Assembly (NCBI RefSeq): GCF_016902415.1
Contig: NZ_JACJLV010000002.1
Coordinates: 62,001 to 126,000, forward strand
Direction: 5' to 3'
Length of the DNA: 64,000 nt
Source of the DNA: Mordavella massiliensis
GTDB taxonomy: Bacteria > Bacillota > Clostridia > Lachnospirales > Lachnospiraceae
Shown in pieces: positions 25,318 through 34,079 of this stretch. The position numbers and the translations under genes were made by a program. The notes under the pieces are model-generated. The model had not been told where the DNA came from and did no database searches. It worked only from the letters and a program-made list of their open reading frames with translations. Numbering within the stretch: position 1 is the first letter of the stretch; each line of letters starts with the position of its first letter.

Positions 25318-27350
25318 CAGAGAAAAAGATTTTGATTTTTGGAGGGACAACAGAAGGGCGGAAGCTGACAGAATACCTGGCGGCAAGGAAAGTCAGAGTC
25401 CATGTCTGTGTGGCGACGGCCTACGGGGAGAGCCTGCTTCCGGAGAGTGAATCTGTGACGGCAGAGAGCAGCCGGATGGATGTATCCGAGATGTGCCATA
25501 GGATCCGGGAGTATGAGCCGGCCTTCGTTGTGGACGCCACGCATCCGTATGCAAGGGAAGTTTCTCGCAATATAAAACAGGCCTGTGAATCCTGCGGGAA
25601 ACCATATCTCCGGCTTTTGCGGGAAGCGGGGACTTTCCTTCCGGAGCATGACATGGCAAAAGACGGGACCGCCGCAGGGCCGGACGGTAGGACCGTCTGG
25701 GTAGAGAGTGCAAAAGAGGCAGCAGAGTATCTGGCGGACAAGGAAGGAAAGATCCTTCTGACTACCGGAAGTAAGGAGCTTGAAGCATTTACACGGATTC
25801 CGGATTACCGGGAGAGGGTTTATGCACGGGTACTGTCCCTGCCCTCGGTGGTGGAAAAATGCCACGGGCTGGGACTGGAAGGACGGCATCTCATCTGTAT
25901 GCAGGGGCCGTTTTCAGCGGAATTGAATCTGGCTATGCTCCGGGAGTTCCAGATCCGTTTCCTGGTGACTAAGGAAGCAGGGAGCACAGGCGGCTTTCCG
26001 GAAAAACGTGAGGCGGCCGAAAAAGCCGGCGCAGTGCTTGTGGTCATTGGCCGGACGGAGGAAAGAGAAGGATTTTTGGAAGAAGAACTCTATGCCTATC
26101 TGAAGCAAGAGCTGTCCCTTTCTGACAGCTGGGAGCTGGCAATCGTGGGAATCGGCATGGGCGCAGAAGAGTCTCTGACGCTGGAAGCGAAAAAGGCCTG
26201 CCGGGAAGCCGGGCTTTTGATTGGCGCCAGACGGATGCTAGAAGCTGTGGCAATAGAAGGACAGGTCACGGAAGAAGCCTATCTGCCGGGAGACATTCTG
26301 GCGGCGGTGAAGCGCCATCCTTTAATCCGGAAGGCGGCGGTGGTGCTGTCCGGAGATCCGGGCTTTTACAGCGGGGCGAAAAGACTTTTGGAAGCGCTTC
26401 AGGAAGAGCCGGACTTCCAGGTACGGGTGGTACCGGGAATTTCTTCCGTCTCTTATTTCTGCGCGAAGCTTCACACCAGCTGGGAGGATGCGGCAGTTCT
26501 AAGCCTTCATGGACGGGAAGACAACCTGATCTGGGCGGTGGAGTGGCATAAGAAGACTATAGTGCTGGGAAGCGGGGCGGAGAGCGTCCGTAAGATCTGC
26601 GAGACCTTAAAGGTCTATGGCTACGGAGCGCTGGCCGTGACGGCAGGAGCCAGACTCTCCTATCCGGAGGAAGACATCCGTAAGGGAAGCGCCGAAGAAA
26701 TGTCTTCCTACGAGAGCGAAGGGCCGGTGATCCTTCTGATTGAAAATCCGGATGGAGGAGAGAGCGCTTATGGCCCCGGTGTTCCAGATGAGGCTTTCGT
26801 AAGAGGAAAGGTGCCGATGACCAAGGAAGAGATTCGATGCATTGCCCTTTCCAAGCTTCGGCTTGGAGAAACTTCGGTAGCCTATGACATCGGCGCGGGT
26901 ACCGGATCTGTAGCTGTAGAAGCTGCCAGGATGGCTTTTCGCGGCCGCGTGTATGCGGTGGAAAGGAACCCGGAAGGGCTTAAGCTTATCCGGGAGAATC
27001 AGGAAGCTCTGCGGGCAGCAGGCCTTACAGTGATTCCAGGAGAAGCGCCGGAGGCTCTGGAGGATCTGCCGGCGCCGGACCAGGTATTTATCGGAGGAAG
27101 CGGAGGAAGGCTTTCAGAAATCCTTGCAGCGGTGCTTCGGAAGAATCCGCGCGTCCGGGTGGTGATCACAGCTATTTCTCTGGAAACGGTGGCAGAGGCG
27201 AAGGCCTGTATGGAAAAGATCCGGCACCGGGAAGAGGACGTGGTGCAGGTGTCCGTAAGCCGGGCAAGAAAAGCAGGGAACTATCATCTGATGACCGGGT
27301 TAAATCCAGTATGGATCTTTAGTTTTACCTGTGACGAGGAGGAACAATGA
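25314..27350 (+). CDS. cbiJET: Fused precorrin-6A reductase and C5/C15 methyltransferase-decarboxylase (CbiJ-CbiE-CbiT)
   Basis: A 678-residue three-domain protein. Residues 1-262: CbiJ/CobK, NAD(P)H-dependent reduction of cobalt-precorrin-6A (ILIFGGTTEGRKL, VVDATHPYAREVS, GPFSAELN, TKEAGSTGGFPEK). Residues 273-480: CbiE, C-5 methylase (AIVGIGMGAEESLTLEA, LSGDPGFYSGAKRL, PGISSVSYFCAKL). Residues 493-670: CbiT, C-15 methylation with decarboxylation, with AdoMet motif DIGAGTGSVAVEAA (525-538) and FIGGSGG. A CbiE-CbiT fusion equals CobL of the aerobic route; the extra CbiJ at the front makes one chain for three consecutive-stage reactions. Start ATG at 25314 overlaps the cbiH stop, which supports one reading frame rather than a sequencing join. 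Confidence 0.92.
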   Translation: MTEKKILIFGGTTEGRKLTEYLAARKVRVHVCVATAYGESLLPESESVTAESSRMDVSEMCHRIREYEPAFVVDATHPYAREVSRNIKQACESCGKPYLRLLREAGTFLPEHDMAKDGTAAGPDGRTVWVESAKEAAEYLADKEGKILLTTGSKELEAFTRIPDYRERVYARVLSLPSVVEKCHGLGLEGRHLICMQGPFSAELNLAMLREFQIRFLVTKEAGSTGGFPEKREAAEKAGAVLVVIGRTEEREGFLEEELYAYLKQELSLSDSWELAIVGIGMGAEESLTLEAKKACREAGLLIGARRMLEAVAIEGQVTEEAYLPGDILAAVKRHPLIRKAAVVLSGDPGFYSGAKRLLEALQEEPDFQVRVVPGISSVSYFCAKLHTSWEDAAVLSLHGREDNLIWAVEWHKKTIVLGSGAESVRKICETLKVYGYGALAVTAGARLSYPEEDIRKGSAEEMSSYESEGPVILLIENPDGGESAYGPGVPDEAFVRGKVPMTKEEIRCIALSKLRLGETSVAYDIGAGTGSVAVEAARMAFRGRVYAVERNPEGLKLIRENQEALRAAGLTVIPGEAPEALEDLPAPDQVFIGGSGGRLSEILAAVLRKNPRVRVVITAISLETVAEAKACMEKIRHREEDVVQVSVSRARKAGNYHLMTGLNPVWIFSFTCDEEEQ

Positions 27351-28741
27351 AAACAAAACTTCCAAGAATCATGATCGCGGCGCCGGGGAGCGGCTCGGGA
27401 AAGACCATGCTGACCTGCGCCCTTCTTGCGGCCTGGAAAGAAAAAGGATTACGCCTTATTTCCTATAAATGTGGTCCGGATTATATCGATCCTATGTTTC
27501 ACCGGGAGGCCTTAGGAGTCGGCAGCGCCAATCTGGACACATTTTTATGCGGAAGGGATTATATCCGTCGGAGGCTTCTGAAGGATGCAAAGGAAGCAGA
27601 GCTTGCGGTGTTGGAAGGCGTAATGGGATATTACGACGGCATCGGCGGGATCTCAGATGGGGCCAGCTCTTATGAGGTGGCGGACGCGACGGGAACGCCG
27701 GTGGTCCTGGTGGTGGACGGCCGGGGAAAGAGCCTTTCTCTGGTAGCGGAGATCCAGGGATTTCAAAACTTCCGGAAAGAAAGCCATATCCGGGGTGTGA
27801 TCCTGAATCGGATCTCGCCTTCTGTGTATCCCAGATTAAAAGAAATGATCGAGGAACAGACCGGACTTCTGGTGTACGGCTATCTTCCAGTGAAAAAAGA
27901 GCTTCAGGTAGAAAGTCGGTATCTGGGGCTTCGGCTTCCAGGAGAGATGGAAACGATGAAGGAGACGCTGAAGCGTCTGGGAAGCCTGGCAGAAGAGACC
28001 ATAGACCTTGCAGGACTCCTTTCCCTGGCAGGAACAGCCGGGATGATGGAAGAGGAAGAGCGCCGGACATCCGAAGGATGCGGGGAGACTGACGGAAAAG
28101 TGCCTGCAAAAGAAAAGGTGCGGATCGGGATCGCAAAGGATGAAGCCTTCTGCTTCTTTTATCAGGACAACCTAAAGATTCTGGAAGATATGGGGGCGGA
28201 GCTTGTGTATTTTTCCCCGCTTCGGGATGAAAAGATTCCGGCAGACGTGGACGGACTCATCTTTTACGGCGGCTACCCGGAGTTGTATGCCGAAAAGCTT
28301 AGTCGGAACAGTTCCATGCGAGGCAGCGTCCGTATGGCAGTGAAGAAGGGGCTTCCCTGTATCGGAGAGTGCGGAGGTTTCTTATATTTGCAGGAATATC
28401 TGGAAACAAAAGAGGGACAGCGTTTTCCCATGACGGGGGTTTTACCCGGAGGGAGCCATTACACAGGGCGTCTTTTAAGATTCGGCTATGTGACTTTGTC
28501 CGGCGGGACGGCCTTTGGAGGGGATGCAGGAGAGATCCCGGCGCATGAATTTCACTATTATGATTCCACGGATGCAGGAAATGCGTATCTGGCAAGCAAG
28601 CCACTGTCCAAAAGAAGCTGGAGATGTATCGTCAGCACCGGGCGTCTGTGGGCGGGTTATCCGCACATTCACTATGGAGGAAACCGGAAGTTTGCAGAAA
28701 ACTTTCTGGATGCATGCAGGAACAGGAGGAAAGAGTTTTGA
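27347..28741 (+). CDS. cbiA: Cobyrinate a,c-diamide synthase
   Basis: A 464-residue glutamine-dependent amidotransferase that amidates the a and c side chains of cobyrinate. Residues 1-200 are the ATPase domain with P-loop APGSGSGKTMLTCALL (11-26) and CGPDYIDPMFH. The C-terminal part is a CobB/CobQ-type glutaminase: GLIFYGGYPELYAEKLS, the presumed nucleophile Cys in GECGGFLYLQ, and HEFHYYDS. Overlaps the previous gene as ATGA. Length is normal. Confidence 0.95.
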   Translation: MKTKLPRIMIAAPGSGSGKTMLTCALLAAWKEKGLRLISYKCGPDYIDPMFHREALGVGSANLDTFLCGRDYIRRRLLKDAKEAELAVLEGVMGYYDGIGGISDGASSYEVADATGTPVVLVVDGRGKSLSLVAEIQGFQNFRKESHIRGVILNRISPSVYPRLKEMIEEQTGLLVYGYLPVKKELQVESRYLGLRLPGEMETMKETLKRLGSLAEETIDLAGLLSLAGTAGMMEEEERRTSEGCGETDGKVPAKEKVRIGIAKDEAFCFFYQDNLKILEDMGAELVYFSPLRDEKIPADVDGLIFYGGYPELYAEKLSRNSSMRGSVRMAVKKGLPCIGECGGFLYLQEYLETKEGQRFPMTGVLPGGSHYTGRLLRFGYVTLSGGTAFGGDAGEIPAHEFHYYDSTDAGNAYLASKPLSKRSWRCIVSTGRLWAGYPHIHYGGNRKFAENFLDACRNRRKEF

Positions 28742-29805
28742 ATCAGGAAACAGATTTGGAACAGGTCATCCGGCAGATCAGACCGCTGGATGAACATGCC
28801 ATGGAACAGGCAAAGAAGCAGTGGAATTCTATTGCAAAGCCGCTGCACAGCTTAGGAAAGCTGGAAGAGCACATCATCCGGATCGCAGGGATCACTGGAA
28901 ATCCGGATGTGAAGATCGAGGAAAAGGCGCTGATCGTTATGTGTGCGGACAACGGAGTGGTAGAAGAAGGCGTGACCCAGACGGGGCAGGAAGTGACGGC
29001 CATCGTGGCTGAAAATTTCCTGTCCGGAGAAACCAGTGCGGCTATTATGTGTAAGAAAGCGGGAGCCAGGATCCTTCCTATTGATATTGGCATGGCAGGA
29101 AAAACAAAAGTGCCGGACTATAAGGTGGCTTGCGGCACCAGGAATTTTGCAAAGGAGCCTGCCATGACAAGGGAGCAGGCACTTCAAAGTATCCTGACCG
29201 GAGTCCGGATCGTGGAGGAACAAAAAAAGGCGGGCGTGGCGCTTCTGGCCACCGGAGAGATGGGCATCGGAAATACCACCACCAGCAGCGCGGTGCTTGC
29301 GGCTCTTCTTCAGATAGATCCGGAAAAAGTAACGGGAAGAGGCGCCGGGCTTTCCAGCGCCGGGCTTTCCAGAAAGATCCAGGTGATCCGCCAGGCGCTT
29401 GCCTTACATAAGCCGGACGCGAACGATCCGGTGGATGTACTCGAAAAGGTGGGCGGCTTTGATATCGGCGGCCTTGCAGGCGTGTATCTGGGGGCGGCAA
29501 AGATGCGCCTTCCGGTGCTGATCGACGGATTTATCTCCGGGACGGCGGCGCTTCTTGCCTGCAGGCTTTGTCCGGAGGCAAAGGAATATATGATCGCCTC
29601 TCACAAATCCAAGGAGCCGGGAATGCAGATCCTCCTGAAGGCTCTGGGGCTTTCGGCGTCTCTGGACTGCGACATGTGCCTGGGAGAAGGAACCGGGGCT
29701 GTGGCCTTTTTTCCGGTGCTTGACATGGCGGCGGCAGTCTACCGTCAGATGAGCACCTTTGCGGACATTCAGGTAGAAGAATATCAGGAGCTGGGAGATA
29801 AATAA
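28738..29805 (+). CDS. cobT: Nicotinate-nucleotide-dimethylbenzimidazole phosphoribosyltransferase
   Basis: A 355-residue enzyme that makes alpha-ribazole phosphate (or the equivalent for another lower-ligand base) from nicotinate mononucleotide. Motifs: KPLHSLGKLEEHIIRIAG, VMCADNGVVEEGVTQTG (about 60-76), ALLATGEMGIGNTTTSSAV and ACRLCPEAKEYMIASHKSKEPG. I choose TTG at 28738, seven bases after AGGAGG; its last two bases overlap the cbiA stop (TTTTGA). Upstream in-frame codons lie inside cbiA and do not resemble the family. Which base it activates cannot be read from the sequence. Confidence 0.93.
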   Translation: MNQETDLEQVIRQIRPLDEHAMEQAKKQWNSIAKPLHSLGKLEEHIIRIAGITGNPDVKIEEKALIVMCADNGVVEEGVTQTGQEVTAIVAENFLSGETSAAIMCKKAGARILPIDIGMAGKTKVPDYKVACGTRNFAKEPAMTREQALQSILTGVRIVEEQKKAGVALLATGEMGIGNTTTSSAVLAALLQIDPEKVTGRGAGLSSAGLSRKIQVIRQALALHKPDANDPVDVLEKVGGFDIGGLAGVYLGAAKMRLPVLIDGFISGTAALLACRLCPEAKEYMIASHKSKEPGMQILLKALGLSASLDCDMCLGEGTGAVAFFPVLDMAAAVYRQMSTFADIQVEEYQELGDK

Positions 29806-30359
29806 TGATACATTTGATCACAGGAGGAAGCGGAAGCGGAAAGTCCGTTTATGCGGAGAATTGGCTGATCCGGCAGGGCGGCCGGGAAGCGTGCGGGAAA
29901 GAGAAGCCCTTTCTCTATATCGCGACCATGCGTCCCTTCGGGCAGGAGAGCAGACAGAAGATTTTGCGCCACAGAAATCAGCGGGCAGGGAAGGGCTTTG
30001 CCACCCTGGAGTGTTACCAGGATCTGGAAGCCCTGGAGATTCCGGAAAATGCAGGGATCCTGCTGGAATGTGTCATGAACCTGACGGCCAATGAATCTTA
30101 CCGGGAAGATGAAAAAGATGCACAGGAAAAAGGGGAAGATAAGGTGGCAGAAAAGGTGCTGGAAGGAATCCGTCACCTTTCGGAACATACGGCGTATCTG
30201 GCTGTAGTGACAGGGCAGGTGGATGGGGACATTGATTCCTATTCGGAGGAAACCAGAACCTATCAGAAAATCCTGGGAGAGACCAATCAGAAGATCGGAA
30301 GTGCGGCCGATCAGATCACGGAGGTGGTGTACGGGATCCCCGTACCGGTGAAAGTATGA
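29805..30359 (+). CDS. cobU: Adenosylcobinamide kinase / cobinamide-phosphate guanylyltransferase
   Basis: A 184-residue bifunctional enzyme of normal length that phosphorylates adenosylcobinamide and transfers GMP to it. P-loop GGSGSGKSVYAE is at 7-18; IATMRPFG and RHRNQRAGKGF contain the guanylyl-accepting His region; the C-terminal ETNQKIGSAADQITEVVYGIPVPVK is standard. The start overlaps the cobT stop as TAATG. A short relative lies two genes downstream. Confidence 0.93.
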   Translation: MIHLITGGSGSGKSVYAENWLIRQGGREACGKEKPFLYIATMRPFGQESRQKILRHRNQRAGKGFATLECYQDLEALEIPENAGILLECVMNLTANESYREDEKDAQEKGEDKVAEKVLEGIRHLSEHTAYLAVVTGQVDGDIDSYSEETRTYQKILGETNQKIGSAADQITEVVYGIPVPVKV

Positions 30360-31153
30360 AAAGCAGAGTATGGAATAGTTTTAAAATTGCATGTTCGATG
30401 TATAGTAAGATCCCTGTGCCCCCGGCAGACTGGACCAAAGAAAACAAGGCTTATGTGATGTGCTTTTTTCCCTGGGTGGGGGCTGTGATCGGAGCGCTGA
30501 CTTATGCCGTGTATTCCCTGAAAGAGTGGATGCATCAGGCCGGATTTGGATTTCCGGACTTCTTTTTTACGGCGCTTCTGGTGCTGATTCCTGTATGGGT
30601 TACCGGAGGGATTCATCTGGATGGCTATCTGGATACTCAGGATGCCCTTCATTCCTACCAATCCAGGGAGCGGAAGCTGGAGATATTAAAGGACCCGCAT
30701 ACGGGAGCCTTTGCGGTGATCGCCGGGATTTGCTATTTTGTGCTGGATCTGGGGATTTACAGCGGTCTGACGGCAGAAAGTGTCCGGGTGATCGCGGCAG
30801 GTTTTGTGTTGTCGCGGGCGCTTAGCGGGCTTTCCGTCGTCTGCTTTCCCCAGGCAAGAAAGAAGGGAATGGCAGCGGATTTCTCCGATGGAGCGAAGAA
30901 GAAGGGAAGCCGTCTTGTGCTGATTCTTTATGTGATCCTGGCCGCTGGAGTGATGATCTTTGCCGGAGGTGTGCCGGGAGTGGCTGCTGTCCTGGCCGCC
31001 GGGGGTGTATTCCTCTATTATGCGCGGATGACCAGACGGATTTTTGGCGGCATGACAGGAGATCTGGCCGGGTATTTTCTCCAGCTTTGTGAGATCTGGA
31101 TGGCAGCGGCGGCAGTGACTGCCGATATCTTATGGAAAGGAGCGGGCTGGTAA
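30356..31153 (+). CDS. cobS: Adenosylcobinamide-GDP ribazoletransferase
   Basis: A 265-residue integral membrane enzyme that joins adenosylcobinamide-GDP to alpha-ribazole, completing the nucleotide loop. About six hydrophobic segments. Motifs: FLYSK-like MYSKIPVP near residue 13, VTGGIHLDGYLDTQDALHSYQSRERKLEILKDPHTGAFAVI (about 81-121), and GGMTGDLAGYFLQLCE near the end. The catalytic Asp-rich loop is in place. Start overlaps cobU by four bases. Confidence 0.93.
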   Translation: MKSRVWNSFKIACSMYSKIPVPPADWTKENKAYVMCFFPWVGAVIGALTYAVYSLKEWMHQAGFGFPDFFFTALLVLIPVWVTGGIHLDGYLDTQDALHSYQSRERKLEILKDPHTGAFAVIAGICYFVLDLGIYSGLTAESVRVIAAGFVLSRALSGLSVVCFPQARKKGMAADFSDGAKKKGSRLVLILYVILAAGVMIFAGGVPGVAAVLAAGGVFLYYARMTRRIFGGMTGDLAGYFLQLCEIWMAAAAVTADILWKGAGW

Positions 31154-31154
31154 A

Positions 31155-31532
31155 ATGGAACTGATCGTAGGAGGAGCTTATCAGGGGAAAACAGAGTATG
31201 CCAGACGTCTATTCCCGGACATTTCCTGGGCGGACGGAGAACACTGCTCCTTTGAGGAACTCTGTCAGTGTCAGGGGATCCTGAAATTTCACCGCTATCT
31301 GGAACGGAGGATGGCGGCAGGAGAATCGGTGGCGGATCTGGCGGAAATTCTGTATCAGGAGAATCCGGAGCTGGTGATCGTGACCGATGAGATCGGCTGC
31401 GGCATCGTGCCTATGGATCCCTTCCAGCGGGAAGTAAGGGAGCAGACCGGGCGGGTCTGCACGGCGCTTGCAGGGAAGGCCAGGCGGGTTCACCGGGTAA
31501 TCTGCGGTATAGGGACGGTGATCAAGGGATGA
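31155..31532 (+). CDS. Short CobU-like P-loop protein
   Basis: A 125-residue second relative of CobU. It keeps the P-loop GGAYQGKTEYARRLF (6-20) and a CobU-like C terminus (FQREVREQTGRVCTALAGKARRVHRVICGIGTVIKG). The middle is much shorter: the guanylyl-accepting His block (HRxxR) is missing. VTDEIGCGIVPMD replaces the usual Walker B region. It may keep a kinase role only, or act as a regulator or partner of full-length CobU. It lies one base after cobS and overlaps cobC, so it is under the same riboswitch. Function is not established by the sequence. Confidence 0.75.
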   Translation: MELIVGGAYQGKTEYARRLFPDISWADGEHCSFEELCQCQGILKFHRYLERRMAAGESVADLAEILYQENPELVIVTDEIGCGIVPMDPFQREVREQTGRVCTALAGKARRVHRVICGIGTVIKG

Positions 31533-32215
31533 TAAGGATGTATCTCATCCGGCACGGCAGTACGCCAGGGAACAGGGAACACCGGTATATCGGAAGGACA
31601 GAGGAAGACCTGTGTGAGGAAGGAATCCTTGCTCTGAAAGGACAGGAGGCGCCGGAGGTTCAAAGGATTTATGCAAGTCCGATGCGGCGGTGCATCCAGA
31701 CAGCGAAGATCCTGTATCCGGGGCGGGCTCCGGTAAAGGTCGAAGAATTCCGGGAATGTGATTTCGGAAGCTTTGAGGGAAAGAATTATCAGGATCTAAG
31801 CGGGGATCCGGTGTATCAGGCCTGGATCGACAGCGGCGGGACGCTTGGATTCCCGGGAGGAGAGGAACCCGACGGGTTTCGGAGGCGCTGCGTGGAAGGA
31901 TTTGATAAGGTACTGGAAGACTGCCGGCGGGATGGTATAGAGACGGCGGCTCTGATCGTCCATGGCGGCACCATCATGAGCATCATGGAGGCTTATGCCA
32001 GACCTAAGGGCTCTTATTATGATTTTCAAGTGGGAAATGGAGAGGGATATGAACTGGTTATTACAGATGACGGTGCCGGTACTTGCGGGATTTGTCCTGG
32101 ATCTTCTGCTGGGGGACCCGGCATGGCTCTATCATCCGGTGCGGCTGATCGGGCTTCTGATCGAAAAGGGAGAAAAAATTATCAGAAAATGTCTGCCAAA
32201 GACCAGAGGCGGTGA
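31529..32215 (+). CDS. cobC: Alpha-ribazole phosphatase, histidine phosphatase family
   Basis: A phosphoglycerate-mutase-like phosphatase that removes the phosphate from alpha-ribazole phosphate or cobalamin phosphate. RHGSTPGN (8-15) carries the phosphorylated His; SPMRRCIQTA, ECDFGSFEGKNY and VHGGTIMSIME (about 143-153) complete the site. The family domain ends near residue 182; the reading frame continues to 228 through 167 bases shared with cbiB in another frame, giving a Gly/Ser/Arg-rich tail that looks unevolved. The ATG overlaps the previous stop. Confidence 0.9.
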   Translation: MIRMYLIRHGSTPGNREHRYIGRTEEDLCEEGILALKGQEAPEVQRIYASPMRRCIQTAKILYPGRAPVKVEEFRECDFGSFEGKNYQDLSGDPVYQAWIDSGGTLGFPGGEEPDGFRRRCVEGFDKVLEDCRRDGIETAALIVHGGTIMSIMEAYARPKGSYYDFQVGNGEGYELVITDDGAGTCGICPGSSAGGPGMALSSGAADRASDRKGRKNYQKMSAKDQRR

Positions 32216-33023
32216 GCGCCTGGGCGGGGTGGTCCTGGTGATTTTCGTAGTGAGTATAAGCGCGCTCGTTCCTCTGGGGATCCTTTTGGCGGCGTACCGC
32301 TTTTTTGTCCCCCTGGGACTTTTGATCGAGACCTTTTTCTGCTACCAGATCCTGGCGGTGAAGTCGCTTAAGGTGGAAAGTGACCGGGTCTGCCGGGCGC
32401 TAAAGGAAGAGGGACTGATAAGCGGGCGAAAAGCGGTGTCCATGATCGTGGGAAGAGATACGGAAGAATTATCGGAAGAAGGGGTGACAAAGGCTGCGGT
32501 GGAGACGGTGGCCGAGAATACCTCTGATGGCGTGATCGCTCCGCTGTTCTACATGGTGATCGGCGGCGCTGTACTTGGCTTTGCCTATAAGGCGGTGAAC
32601 ACCATGGATTCCATGATCGGATATAAGAATGACAAATACCGGTATTTCGGGACGGCAGCGGCAAGGCTTGATGATGCGGCGAACTTTCTTCCCTCCCGGC
32701 TTGCGGCGGTTCTGATGATCGCATCCGCCTTCCTTTTGGGGATGGACGGGCCAGGGGCATTCCGGATTTATTGCCGGGACCGGAAGAACCACAAAAGCCC
32801 CAATGCAGCGCAGACGGAGTCTGTCATGGCAGGCGCCCTGGGAGTGGAGCTTGCGGGAAATGCCTGGTATTTTGGGAAACTTTATGAAAAGCCCACCATC
32901 GGGGATCCGAAAAGGCCCATTGAGATCGAAGATATCAGAAGGTCCCACCGGCTGCTTTACGGCACCAGTATCCTGGCCCTGGCAGTCTTTATGGGAATCA
33001 AATGCTGCCTGCTTTGGCTGTGA
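32049..33023 (+). CDS. cbiB: Adenosylcobinamide-phosphate synthase
   Basis: A 324-residue membrane protein that links adenosylcobyric acid with (R)-1-amino-2-propanol O-phosphate. Typical parts are LAGFVLDLLLGDPAWLYHPVRLIG at the N terminus, SMIVGRDTEELSEEGVTKAAVETVAENTSDGVIAPLFY (about 133-170), NTMDSMIGYKNDKYRYFG, and RDRKNHKSPNAAQTESVMAGALGVEL. Start ATG 32049 gives the family N terminus; ATG 32067 is possible. Either way the first part lies inside the cobC frame. Confidence 0.93.
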   Translation: MNWLLQMTVPVLAGFVLDLLLGDPAWLYHPVRLIGLLIEKGEKIIRKCLPKTRGGERLGGVVLVIFVVSISALVPLGILLAAYRFFVPLGLLIETFFCYQILAVKSLKVESDRVCRALKEEGLISGRKAVSMIVGRDTEELSEEGVTKAAVETVAENTSDGVIAPLFYMVIGGAVLGFAYKAVNTMDSMIGYKNDKYRYFGTAAARLDDAANFLPSRLAAVLMIASAFLLGMDGPGAFRIYCRDRKNHKSPNAAQTESVMAGALGVELAGNAWYFGKLYEKPTIGDPKRPIEIEDIRRSHRLLYGTSILALAVFMGIKCCLLWL

Positions 33024-33038
33024 TGACAGGAGGTTACG

Positions 33039-34079
33039 ATGAAGAAAGAACAGATTCACGGAGGAGATATTTACCGCAACCCGGGGGTGACGGATTTTTC
33101 GGTGAACAGTAATCCGCTGGGCGTGCAAAAAGAGGTGCTTTCGGCTCTTAAGGAGCAGCTGGGAAAAATCGCCCATTACCCGGATATTAAGTGCGAGGCG
33201 CTAATTCGGGAAATCTGCCGGTTCGAGCAGGTGGGAGAGGAGCAGGTGCTCTGTGGAAACGGTGCGGCGGAGCTGTTTTTCGCCGCTGCCTTTGCATTAA
33301 AGCCAAAGCATGTGCTGCTTCCCGAGCCTTCCTTTGCGGAGTATGAGCGGTCGCTCCGGTCTGTGGACGCGGTGATCCATGAATGTGTATTGCGGGAAGA
33401 GCAGGATTTTCTGGTGACAGAAGAGATCCTGCAGGCGATCACACCGGAGATGGATCTTTTGATCCTGTGTAATCCCAATAACCCAACCGGGCAGGTGGTG
33501 GAGTGCCCGCTGCTTCTTAAGATCCTGAAGCGGTGCAAAGAGGCAGGCGTGACCCTTCTTCTGGATGAGTGCTTTGTGGACTTTCTGGATCATCCGGATC
33601 AGGCGACCATGACAGGATTTTTAAAAGAGTATCCTAATCTTCTGATCGTGAAGGCCTTTACCAAGATATTCTGTATGCCGGGACTGAGGCTTGGGTATGC
33701 CCTTTGCAGTGATCCGGGCCTTCTGGAAGAGATGGACCGTTTTCTGCAGCCCTGGAATGTGTCGGTGCCGGCGCAGATTGCAGGGGTGGCCGCCATGAAG
33801 AATCATAAAGAATATCTGGAAGAAACCCGGATGTTTCTAAAAGAAGAGCGGGAAAAGCTGCGCCGTCAGATGGAAGAGCTTGGCGACCGGGTGATCGGCT
33901 CCCGGGCTAACTACCTGTTTTTTGCCAGTGAGAAAGGACTTTATGAAAAAGCTCTGGAGGCCGGATTCTTGATACGGAACTGCGGAAATTACAGAGGACT
34001 TGGAGAGGGATATTACCGGATCGCCGTCCGGACAAAGGAAGAAAACGAGAGGTGGATCGCATGGCGAAGAGGATTATGA
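33039..34079 (+). CDS. cobD: Threonine-phosphate decarboxylase
   Basis: A 346-residue PLP enzyme of the aminotransferase fold, giving (R)-1-amino-2-propanol phosphate for CbiB. Residues: [10 protein letters not shown] (19-28), [18 protein letters not shown] (145-154), DECFVDF (176-182), and the PLP lysine Lys209 in [16 protein letters not shown]. Length fits CobD; the histidinol-phosphate aminotransferase family is the nearest alternative, but the operon position decides. AGGAGG precedes the ATG. Confidence 0.92.
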   Translation: MKKEQIHGGDIYRNPGVTDFSVNSNPLGVQKEVLSALKEQLGKIAHYPDIKCEALIREICRFEQVGEEQVLCGNGAAELFFAAAFALKPKHVLLPEPSFAEYERSLRSVDAVIHECVLREEQDFLVTEEILQAITPEMDLLILCNPNNPTGQVVECPLLLKILKRCKEAGVTLLLDECFVDFLDHPDQATMTGFLKEYPNLLIVKAFTKIFCMPGLRLGYALCSDPGLLEEMDRFLQPWNVSVPAQIAGVAAMKNHKEYLEETRMFLKEEREKLRRQMEELGDRVIGSRANYLFFASEKGLYEKALEAGFLIRNCGNYRGLGEGYYRIAVRTKEENERWIAWRRGL

